A stretch of 64,000 bases of DNA, from assembly GCA_001972305.1 (NCBI GenBank), contig BDDD01000028.1:830334-894333 (forward strand). Direction: 5' to 3'. This document shows positions 54,928-64,000 of the stretch, piece after piece (within the stretch, counting starts at the first letter, position 1; each line of letters starts with the position of its first letter). The position numbers and the translations under genes were made by a program. A model generated the notes under the pieces. The model saw only the letters and a list, made by a program, of their open reading frames with translations. It ran no database searches and had not been told where the DNA came from. The DNA is from Cephalotus follicularis (taxonomy: Eukaryota; Streptophyta; Magnoliopsida; Oxalidales; Cephalotaceae).

Positions 54928-54937
54928 GCTTTTATAG
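54928..54937 (-). promoter_or_regulatory. TATA box of the antisense gene
   Basis: CTATAAAAGC on the minus strand, 200 bp upstream of the antisense ATG, followed by a T/C-rich leader and a GTAAGTT donor-like site (54797-54803). It suggests the antisense gene has its own pol II promoter, separate from the LTRs. Confidence 0.65.
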
Positions 54938-55330
54938 GCCCTTTCCTCGGATCCTGGCCATCCACCTCGCATAAGATCCAACGGTGGGAAGACAAATTGT
55001 CAAATCAGGCGCGGGAAACGAAAAGCCAGAGGCAGGAATTGCTCTGTGCATGCCACGTGTCAAGCGTACTCAATACGCAACTTCAATGATAATCATGACG
55101 GTTCATTACTCGAGACCTGTTGATAAGATTGATGGCAGACCAAAGGGTAGGCTCTAGTCCTCGGTTCAAGAAGACTAGGGTGCATGGCAGAGGAACGACA
55201 AAGGTAATACTCTCAGCCTCAAACCGTTTTGTGCAAGGAGGAACTACCAAGAAATACAGCAGAGGAGTCTTGCCTGAGCCACGGCTCTCAACTCTGATCC
55301 TCATCCTTTGACCATTGTCAGAGAACAAAG

Positions 55331-55344
55331 ACCAGGGGGGCATA
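55331..55344 (+). other. Tat element polypurine tract
   Basis: ACCAGGGGGGCATA abuts the 3' LTR start at 55345; the G run is the likely plus-strand primer. Confidence 0.85.
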
Positions 55345-56244
55345 TGATGGAGGAAAAATATGTTTATAAAAATGAGGACACGTGTCCACAGCAGACTTGA
55401 CCAGTTGTCCATCAGGGGTTACAAGCTTGGCAAACAGGTCGTGCCGAGGAACGCACACATGACAAAGAATGTCCTTCTCGGACCAAGAGCTGAGGATCAT
55501 TATTTGTTGAGGACAACACACTGAGACCACAAGTCCGAGGACACTCCTCGGACTCAAAGGCAGAAGACCACATTCACAGTGTAAGGGCCAAGGACTCCCT
55601 CGGCCCAAAGTATCTATCAGGCGGAGAACAGGAGGAACGCCCTTTCAATATAGAAACTGAGAAGCTCCTTCTCGGACATATTCAAGTTAGTTTGGTTCTC
55701 GGACCGAAGAGGACCGTGACCTCTGCAGCAGTATCACAACCAACTTACTCTATCATCCTATAATGGAGGACCTCAACCTTATCTACGGGATAAGGCTATC
55801 ATCTTCACCAGATTTAGTGGGATCCGTACTTATCCAAATGAAGAAGTAGTGATATATCCAACTACTTAAGGAAACAGCGAGATTATAGGCGGAGATCAAG
55901 GGAATGACCGAGATCCTCGGCATTTCCCTTGGGGATAAAGGTCACATCCGATTCACACGCTCAATCAGTTACAAAAACTCCACTATAAATACAAGTTCAA
56001 CATATTGAACAAAGGTCAGCAATTTTTACATTCAAGAGAGTATTATATTCATCTGCACTTGACTAACTTGAGCGTCGGAGTGTCTCCGGGAGAACAACCT
56101 CCTGGGCTTTCCACCATTGTGGTTACCTTGTGCAGGTGTCCGAGATCAACCTTCTTCCTCAAGGCATCAGTGACAAGCGTTTCTCTTAACAAATCAAAGT
56201 CCTCCACGTAGGATACTGTTGAGAGAAGGATTTCTGTATCAACA
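55345..56244 (+). repeat. Tat element 3' LTR
   Basis: Same length and ends as the 5' LTR, about 1% different. Followed by the ACTAT duplication. Confidence 0.96.
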
Positions 56245-56435
56245 ACTATGTTTAAGTTATTTTATCAATTTTATAAGTTAATTTTTTTTTTAATAGAAAA
56301 ATCATACGGGCACCCGCAGGTATCCATACCCGTTTCGAGCGGGTAATTGGTATAGTTTTTAGTACCCATTAAAAAACGGCCTGTTACCCAACAGGTAGAC
56401 CCGTTGTCACCCGTACCAACAGGTACCCGTTTGTC

Positions 56436-57037
56436 AGGTCTGCACAATTGTCTAACAATAATTATGATACCATCATACTTAAAGCAATAAAATATTATTT
56501 GTAATATTTTAAAATATCTTCAATAATGTTTGAATTTTAATATTAATACATTGATATTTTTAATACCTCAATTGTGATCATTGGTGATATCACCTCAACT
56601 ACTTTTAGGACGTTTATGATTGATAGACATTATTTTTCTAAAAGTTTTTGATATTGGACAGAGTTGATAACACCAATGATAAAATGTCAATATATATGCC
56701 TAGTAATGCTATTAACAACATTTTTTTTTTGCAGCATATCAATAACAGTTCAAGTGTCAATACATTATTGGTGATTTTAAAATATTATAAATGATATTTT
56801 AATGCATTGACAATTTATTGTTATCTATTTATTGTCCAAAAAAACTGTTGTTAATATATTTATTTGAATATGCTTTATCCAATAATTCTTGAACAGTTTT
56901 TAACATTATTTGAAATGATTTCTTATTATTAATTGTGTGTAAAGAATAATTTTTCTATTTTCTTAAAAAAATCTCTTGTGGGGAGTAGCTTCTGTCCTCT
57001 TCATAGATAATGACACTTTTCTTTTCCCTTAATTGTA
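56436..57037. other. A/T-rich spacer, no gene seen
   Basis: No coding sequence or recognisable termini. Several phrases with ATATTGACATTTT/AATGTCAATA character suggest an old, unclassified repeat. Confidence 0.4.
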
Positions 57038-57800
57038 GAGATACATTGATCCATCTTACCTGAATCATGTGTGCAAAATGCAAAAATCCATATATGGTTT
57101 ATGCCAAGCTCCATGAACAAGGTATAAAAAAATTTGGTTCATAACAACTTGAGTAGGGTTTTATAATCTCATAGTCAGATTATTCATTGTTTATCTATCG
57201 TCATGGTCTGTACTTTACCTACTACTTTATCTTGATGATATTATCTTGATTGGTGATAACTCTACTCATATTGACTCTCATATTCAATCGTGGTAGGAGT
57301 GTCAATTTGGGCTATGAACTTTTATTTAAAGTATTTATTGGGGTCTAGACTAAAAAATGGATTAATTTAGAGATCGGACTATATAAATTGGGGACCAAAA
57401 TTGACGACCGCTCAATTTACCATTTACAAACATTAACTGTGCTAACGTGGCCGATGACGCCAATGCCACATCAGCACAGTTAATCCTTGCAAGCTGACGT
57501 GGTTGACGGTAAATTAAGGTATCGTCAAATTTGGTCCTCAATTGATCCAATTTATGTAGTTAAGTCCTAAATTAATCATTTTTTAGTACAAGCTCTAATA
57601 AGTACTTTGAGTAAAAGTTCGATACTTTTGCATTCAATCATTAATAACTCTGCTTATGTTGATTCTCTTTTTCAATCATTAAGTCAATAAATGAGTTGCA
57701 TTGTACCTCTCATGTCTTTTTTCTCTATCAATCGATATATTGGACCTTCTACACACAAAAAAATATGGAAAAAATGGTAAAACATTTCAGTAGTATGGTT
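57038..57800 (+). mobile_element. Copia fragment related to element B, with the same MITE
   Basis: The stretch GAGATACATTGATCCATCTT onward is 85-90% identical to 15825-16068, an RT segment (HVCKMQKSIYGL), and after the MITE it matches 16551-16710 (TCTATCAATCGATATATTGG). A degraded RT fragment without LTRs. Confidence 0.82.
57292..57632. mobile_element. Mutator-type MITE (copy 2) at the same copia site
   Basis: 341 bp with the same ends as copy 1 (GGTAGGAGTGTCAATTTGGG on the left). Flanks TTCAATCGT and TTCAATCAT are the same 9-bp site with one change. The ends pair as inverted repeats over about 100 bp. It is shorter than copy 1 because part of the centre is missing. Confidence 0.87.
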
Positions 57801-58019
57801 GCAAGGCATTCACTGTATGTGTTATATATAGATTCAAGATGTGGTTGTTATAGATGGACTGCAGAAAATAATAACAATATGTGAAGAATAAATGTGCCAG
57901 GATTCTTGTATTCTCATTACTTATTGAAATATATAGATTACAAGTATAACAATTGATCCTACAATGTAGGAGTTTGAAAAATAAAAGAGATAATAAATAC
58001 ATTTGAATTATACAGTGTG
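57801..58019. other. A/T-rich sequence, possibly the 3' LTR side of copia C
   Basis: No feature proven. It is where the 3' LTR of the minus-strand copia element would be expected, but I see no clear TG/CA pair. Confidence 0.3.
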
Positions 58020-60066
58020 CTATCCTTTGGTTATCTTTTGGCTGACTGAATTAGAGAGATTTTTGTTATTATCCTCCCTCAAGCTAAGCGGATTTGGAAG
58101 AAGATTCAACTTGTTTTGAAGAAATCGAATTCTTGATGAACTGAGCCCTTTGGTAAAAATATCTGTCACTTGATCAGTACTAGAAATATACTTGACAGTA
58201 AGAATTTTTCGACTAACCAATTCATCAACGTAATGATAACTGATTTCAATGTGTTTGGTTCATGCATGGAATACTAGATTAGACATAAGTGCAATTGCAG
58301 GGATATTGTCACACTAGAGTAAAGGGATAGAGGAGAGGACGCATCCAATTTCATGCAATAAAGAATATATCCAAACCATTTCAGCTGCTGTGTGAGATAA
58401 ACAATATTCAACCTAAGTGGAGGACCGAGCAACTGTTGGTTGCCTTTCAGCACACCAAGAGACAAGATTTGAACCGAGATAAATGCAGAAGCCATTTGTA
58501 GAATGACTATCCATTAGATAATTGACCCAATCAACATCACAAAAACCAGTTAATAGTGGAGAGCTGGGCTTTAAATGTAAACCATGTGATGGTGCCTTTT
58601 AGAAAATGGAGGATCCTTTTGGCTGCCATGAGATGGTCCTTAATTGGTTGTTTGAGAAACTGACACGCCTGATTAACTGAGAAAGCAATATCAGAACGTG
58701 TGAGGGTGACATATTGAAAGGCACCAACAAGACTTTTATAGAAAGTTGGATCATCAAGGATAGGACTGTCAGAATAACCAAGCTTTGTAGATGAGCATGG
58801 TGTGGAGACTGGTTTGCATCCTATCATATTTGTTCTGGATAGGAGGTCCAAAATATATTTGGACTGATTGAGGGTTAAACCACTTTCATTTTTATCCAAC
58901 TCAATACCCAAAAAATAGGACGGAGAGCTGAGATTTTTTATCTTAAAGCAATTGTTCAAATAATCAATGAGAGAGTTGATGAGAGTGAGATTATTACTAG
59001 TCAAAATAATGTCATCAACGTAGAGAAGTAGATAAATAATATTTGGGCCATGCCGATAGATGAACAGTGAGGAGTCTGAGTGTGAAATTGTAAAACCGTA
59101 ATCAACAAACTTGGACGCAAATTTTTCATAACAGGAACGTGGAGCTTGGCGGAGTCCATCGATTGACTTCTGCATTTTACAAACATGATTCAGCTGGGAA
59201 GGATCAACATACCCTTGTGGCTGAGCCATATACACATCTTCCGTAATATCACCATGCAAAAATGTGCATTCAACATCAAGTTGTAGTAAGGTTCAGTGAA
59301 AGTAGATTGCAAGAGACAATATTATCTGAATTGTATTATGCTTAGCAATAGGACTGAAAGTCTCTATAAAATCAACCCCAGGCTGTTGATGGAAGCCCTT
59401 AGTAACGAGTCTAGCTTTGTAACATTGATTGTGCCATCCTGGTTTTGTTTGATTCAGAAAATTCATTTAGTACCAACCATATTCATTGTTGGATGATATG
59501 GGACCAAAGATCACGTGTGTTGCTCGAAAAGAGAATTGAAATCTCGGTCCATTGTTTGACGCCATGCAGGGAGTTTGGAGGCTTGACTATAACATGTTGG
59601 CTCAGATTGGTATTGTGTGGTTAGGGCAAGAGGAAGAGGGTGTTTGGTGTGGGAGTATAGTTTAGGTTTAAAGATGCCATCTTTTGAGCGTGTTTGTATG
59701 GGGTGTTGAACAGGTTAGGAGGTTGTTTGAGAGGCTAGAGTGGTGTGATCATTGTTTAATTATGGTAAGGATAAGGACATGTTTAATTGTTGTGAGGGTA
59801 AGTGAGTGTTTAATTGTGTTGAGGGTAAGATAGAAGGAGAAGATGTTGGAGATTTTTGGATAGAGTTGAAAGTTGGTAGGGTTGCTTCATCTTCACTTGA
59901 TTGAGCAAGTTGTTGCGTGGAAGTAGAAGAGGTGTATTACACCTATGGATTAGTGAGACTTGGAGAATTGTTAGGAAATACAAGTCAGAAAAAGAGGATA
60001 TGGATAACGAGTTTGGAGACCATAGAGAGAGATTTTCACGTGTTGTTGAAGTAGGATTAGGTTGAG
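58020..60066 (-). mobile_element. Ty1/copia element C, RT and RNase H, minus strand
   Basis: On the minus strand: RT with DVYMAQPQGYVDPSQLNHVC, KMQKSIDGLRQAPRSCYEKF and catalytic YVDD (59011-59022), then YFLGIELDKNESGLTLNQSK, ACQFLKQPIKDHLMAAKRIL, and RNase H/C-terminal text (YISSTDQVTDIFTKGLSSSR). It is close to element B and keeps the QFLKQP junction that the CACTA split in B. Upstream (towards 60066) it fades into degraded linker/integrase sequence and is cut by an LTR. A fossil with several breaks; the RT part is the best preserved copia piece in the window. Confidence 0.88.
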
Positions 60067-61631
60067 TGTAAGCCCTGAGTATAGATGTTCGTACTTGTTT
60101 GTATTTATATGGTATTGTACAGTATTATATTTACGAATGACATGGATTGTGTGTGTGTATATTTTCTACTTTTATGGTTGTTTATAGGTTGTAGAGATTC
60201 ATTGGAGGATAGAGTATGTTTTCCAAGTTTTCGCCTAAAGAAGTCTATATATAGACGAGTTAACTCTTCCTACTCTCATTTTCATTTCTCGTCTCCTGTT
60301 ATAGAGAGAGTGTGAGTTAGAGAGAGAGTGGACAGAATTGAGCAAGGAAGGAGTTGTTTGATTCGTGGTAGAGTTTGGAGCTTGAAGGAAGGATCAGATC
60401 AAGGTTTCAGCAGCAAATCCCTCCAGATCTTCAGCTCAACAGTTTTGAGGTAGGTTCTACATATATGCTTTGAACTTTCATATTTTGATGATTTGCATGA
60501 TGGTGATGCTATGAATGGATGTATATGTATTAGATGGATGAGTTAGGGTAATTACTATGATTGATTACTGCTTAAAATGGAAATTAGAGAGAGATTAGAG
60601 AGTTTTAGGTTTATAGGCATATTCTCTTCTCTCTCTTGATTCATGAGTTATGGGTATAGATCTAAGGGTTTAAAGTTGTTTTCAAGTTATAATTGACTAT
60701 TAGGGCTTATAGTTTCCATTGGATAGAGTTTTAAATGATTTAAATGGATTTGAATTGATTTTAGACTGATTTTTGGAACTGTTGTACACTTTAACCGTCG
60801 ACCCTTTGGGTCAAACCGTCGACGGTTTGAGATGAACTCTCCAAACTGTAAACGCTTTGCTTTAAAACTGTCGACGCTTGAGATGCAACACTTAACCGTT
60901 GACGCTTTAAGGCCTTTGAATTGTCGACACTTCAGTTAAGCCGTTGACGTTTAAGGAAGGACTGGTAAACCGTCGACGCTTTGTAACCGTAGCTATCGAC
61001 GCTTTGCACTAAGGGTCAGCGCTTTGGCGCCCTGTTTTATACAAAATATTATGTTTTAATCCCTTTTCAACCCCAAACTCGTTTACCTTCAAATGGGTTA
61101 CATAGGAAACCTCCCTAAGGTCCTGTAACCTATATGAACCATTCTTTAAAACAATTGATCTTCAAATCAATCTTCAAAATGGATTTTTAAAGAGGTTTTA
61201 AATAAATGGTTAGATTAGTTAATTAGGATGTTTGGACGCGAATATCCTAATTGGACCTCCTCTCCATTGTTTTCTTAACTCCGATAAGGACCAATAAATG
61301 GTTACGAAAAAATGGTTTTGGAAAATGGTTTTGGAAATAGATTTGACGGATGGATCCCTCGTGATCCTTTATGGTTAGGTCTCTATCTTTTAAATGGTTA
61401 TAGGTTTATGGATTATGAGTATTATATGGTTATGATTATGGTTGGTTATGGTTATGGTTTGTTATTGTTTGAGACTTAACGAAATAACTCATTCATAATA
61501 TTCATTTCCGTCTTGAAGGTTATGGGTGTTAGACCACATTATATGGAGGGTAATGGGACACCACTTTAAGGGTGGACCTACGGGGGATACCACATTGTGG
61601 ATGGACTAATGGAAATATGATATGTGCTAGG
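60067..61631 (+). mobile_element. LTR, TGTAAGCCCC type (copy 2), truncated
   Basis: It starts TGTAAGCCCTGAG at 60067 inside copia C and follows copy 1 (9191) almost line by line: TATA-like CTATATATAGACG near 60244, leader with GAGGTAGGTTCTACATATAT near 60447, GTCGAC block, then CTCCCTAAGGTCCTGTAACC near 61110. Similarity stops near 61620-61631, where a minus-strand LTR begins. About 1.56 of 2.36 kb is present. Confidence 0.88.
60790..61030 (+). repeat. GTCGAC-rich micro-repeats in LTR copy 2
   Basis: Diverged ACCGTCGACGCTTTG units, matching the block at 9905-10215 but with different spacers and unit number. Confidence 0.8.
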
Positions 61632-64000
61632 TGACACACTCGGACCCAGCCCGCTGGTATCCATCGCGCCTACTACAAGGTCAAACCTCTCATTTGAGAC
61701 TCACCTCGTAGATTCAGTAAAACGGGATTTTAGAAATACATTTTTAAACATAATGAATATAAAAAGTTTAGCTAAAAATCATTTAATAAACTGAAGAATT
61801 TCTATGAAAAGTTAAAAATAATTCTAACTCTTAAATTTTTTATGAAAATCGGGCATGTAGTATCCATTTATCGGACTATGGCCCTTGTAAAGAAAACACA
61901 ATTTATAAAATGGGCTCAGCCCTTAGCAGACCACAAGAAAAAAAGAAAAGAAAATATGCATGAGTTGAGCTACTCCTCAACCATATTATCAAAACATGAA
62001 TCATAAATAGGGCTCAGCCCTTCAAAACACAACTATAAAAATATTATCTAAAAACATAAATAAATACATAATTTAAATGTTAATGTCGTGAATGATATAC
62101 GTGTGTTGAAAACTCTGGTAAGCATGCCATTGTGGTCTTACCTCAACAGACTGACTAACTTCAGCTGACAGAGCTTAGCAGATTAACCTGTCTAAAAAAA
62201 AGGGGGAGGGGGTTAGTCCACAGGACTAGTGAGATGGAACAAAAGACTCGGACAGAGTTTTGCTCGCATAAAATGGTATTTTTGCTGAATAGTTATAAAC
62301 CAAAGTATAAAACAACTTAAACAAAATATCAGAAGCAGAATAAAAATCCAAAATCCGATTTATAAAACCGATTATAAATTAAAAATTAACAGAGTCAGCA
62401 GAGAGTCAGAATAATATCTTAAACAGATTAAACATCAGAAACTCATATATATTTGATAGTTAACAAAGTTTAAAAAGAATAAATATATAAAGATGCAATG
62501 AGTCTACAAGGTAAAGTTGGCGCTTGGGCCCCGCTGGGTTGAACATCCAGTAAATAATAGTGGCAATGATACCGTCGTATCAAAGTATCAACAGATGGTC
62601 ATACAGTGTAGATAGTCATGGGTAACAAATAGGTAACTAATACAATACCGAGATCACCAGCGCATCGAAACATATTTAAACAGATTTAACAGGTACATAA
62701 ATCACCAATGTATCAAAACAAACTTAAAACAGATTCAAACAGATACACAAAACATTTTCTTATCGAGTACAGATATAACTGAATATAACGGCATACTATG
62801 ACTATCATCATGCGAGCATTTGTAAACTATTAAAAGAATGTATTTGACATTGTAACTTAAACGTATTTCAGAAATAAAGTAAATCCAAGTTTATTCAGAT
62901 GAGAAAATAAATAAGTGAACACGTTTAAACATTTAACTCATTTAAAAGAATTTTAGAATGAAAAAGGTTAAAGAAATGCGTTCTACTCACAGAACAGACG
63001 AGCAAGTCCTATGACTGGTCGCTTCCATAGCCGACCTCAAAGGCAGGATCCTCTACTAACAGACAGACAAATAGATGGACAACAGACAATCAGAACTCAA
63101 ACACAACATGAAACCTAAACTCAAACATGACTCCAACATATACTCATTGTCATTAATGCGTTATGCTAAAAACAAATAAAATTCCGTTTAAATCTCAATT
63201 AAACACAATTTAAAAATCACTAAAACAAGTTCAAGTGGTTGTCCAGGTTATCCAATTTCGAATTTATTAAACAAGTCAAGTTCTTAAAACCACAAAAACA
63301 TGTACGAAAATACAGAATTTAACAGAAAGTAAAACTAACAGAGAAAGCTCAAAGTTTACCGAAAACAGACGGAATGGAGTACGGGGCCAAAGACTCGGAG
63401 TGGTACTGGAACAGAACACACCTACGGGGAAAATAGAGTTAGAGTGTTGGGTGCGGGTCTGAAACGCGCTGCCGGAGCTGCCTGCGCATGGGCTTACCTG
63501 CCGCCACTGACCGGAGTGTGGCAGTGACGCGCGATGGTTGAACAATAGCTGGGAGGGTCGGATATGGTGTGCCGGAGGTCGGGGATCATGGATCGGAGGC
63601 GCGTTGGTCACGACGCTGCCACATCTAGCTGGAACGAGCCCATTTGACCGGGGTTGTCATCGCCGTTGACTTGTGCTTCCAGTGTTGCCATGGGTCGGGG
63701 CTAGTCGCATTCGACTCGCCTTGACTCGAGGATGTCAGATCTAGGCTTGCCTTACGGTGACCATTGCGGGAGAAGGAGATTTGGCGCATGATAGTGGCGG
63801 GGAGAGAAGCAGTTCGCGCGCAAAAGGGCGGTTCGCCGATGCTGGGGTGGGGTTTGGTGGGCAAGAGAGGCCACGGTGGTCTCGTCGGTGCCTCCCCGGT
63901 GTCACTTTGACAGTGACTCAATCGACAGAGGGAGGAGAGAGAAGGGAGAGCGAGAGAGAGAGAGAGATAAAAGAGAGAGAAACTCATTTGGCATTTCATT
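61632..64000 (-). mobile_element. LTR-type repeat on the minus strand, runs off the window
   Basis: Minus-strand 3' end GGGTCCGAGTGTGTCA at 61632. It has the conserved box found in the 24900 and 35120 copies, here at 61830-61930 (GGGCTCAGCCC and CGGACTATGGCCC on the plus strand), about 200-300 bp inside the end. Further right the sequence is A-rich and then GC-rich from 63360. A CT-rich leader-like run sits at 63930-63990 on the minus strand. Minus-strand frames of 111 and 124 residues (63276-63611, 63625-63999) have biased composition and no domain I recognise. Confidence 0.7.

Larger units (their letters stand above)
42498..56244 (+). mobile_element. Ty3/gypsy Tat-lineage retrotransposon, both LTRs present
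   Basis: Two 900-bp LTRs (42498-43397 and 55345-56244) are flanked by a perfect 5-bp duplication ACTAT (42493-42497, 56245-56249). Order: PBS, gag, protease, RT, RNase H, second (plant/archaeal-type) RNase H, integrase with GPY/F-like end, a long 3' region with an antisense gene, PPT. The double RNase H, the absence of a chromodomain and the antisense gene place it in the Tat lineage. The LTRs differ at about ten positions in 900 (about 1%), so the insertion is recent: roughly 0.4 million years at a fast plant rate, and 1-2 million at rates used for slow-evolving trees. The coding part has about three in-frame breaks and one nested LTR insertion; it is not intact. Confidence 0.96.
42164..56435. 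mobile_element. GGGTACCC-rich repeat (possible non-autonomous hAT) split by the Tat element
   Basis: The stretches 42164-42330 and 56315-56435 both carry phrases such as AGTACCCATTAAAAA, GTAGACCCGTTGTCA and GGGTACCC. The left edge CATGGCAAAATTTACCC and the right edge, read inwards, CAGACCTGACAAACGGG are loosely inverted, which fits a hAT-like MITE of about 0.5 kb into which the gypsy element jumped. I could not find a clear 8-bp duplication, so the class is tentative. Confidence 0.45.

Noticed and set aside
63276-63999. Two minus-strand frames of 111 and 124 residues as host genes
   Set aside because: Low-complexity leader-like composition inside an LTR-type repeat; no domain recognised.

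Overview
This is nuclear DNA of a eudicot plant. The evidence is GT-AG introns, a spliced armadillo-repeat gene, fragments of three plant genes (kinesin-4, T-complex-11 protein, dihydropyrimidinase) and plant-type Ty1/copia, Ty3/gypsy Tat, hAT, CACTA and Mutator-like elements. I cannot name the species. About 95% of the window is transposable-element sequence in nests up to four deep, and one run of 25 N marks an assembly gap. Only one gene looks intact: a two-exon ARM-repeat gene on the minus strand (41634 to 37530).

Layout. 1-8570: 5' part of a copia element (LTR, tRNA-Met primer site, gag start) split by a BED/hAT transposon (967-7916, 8-bp TSD), whose transposase is itself split by a solo LTR (3129-6063, 5-bp TSD). 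8571-13419: unclassified repeat sequence holding a solo LTR (9191-11547, 5-bp TSD). 13420-37472: a second copia element, carrying a Tat-like solo LTR, a Mutator-type MITE with 9-bp TSD, and a 19.8-kb CACTA composite (16866-36625) in its reverse-transcriptase/RNase H region. That composite contains a second complete CACTA (17457-26502, perfect 3-bp TSD). The inner element carries two exons of a kinesin-4 gene; the outer carries one exon of a TCP11-like gene and three exons of a dihydropyrimidinase gene. Both are swollen by later LTR and hAT insertions. 37530-41634: the ARM-repeat gene, whose stop codon lies 57 bp from the copia 3' LTR. 42160-56440: a repeat rich in GGGTACCC motifs, split by a young Tat-lineage gypsy element (42498-56244; two 900-bp LTRs about 1% apart, TSD ACTAT). 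The Tat element has two RNase H domains and an antisense spliced gene with its own TATA box. 57038-60066: further copia pieces, one with the same MITE at the same site. 60067-64000: a second copy of the 9191-type LTR, truncated by a minus-strand LTR that runs off the window.

How it works together. No host pathway or operon is encoded. The most interesting object is the nested CACTA pair with exons from three unrelated host genes, introns retained, which fits genomic capture (Pack-CACTA / transduplication). Next are the antisense gene of the Tat element, and the repeated appearance of GTCGAC-rich micro-repeats inside LTRs that otherwise look unrelated.
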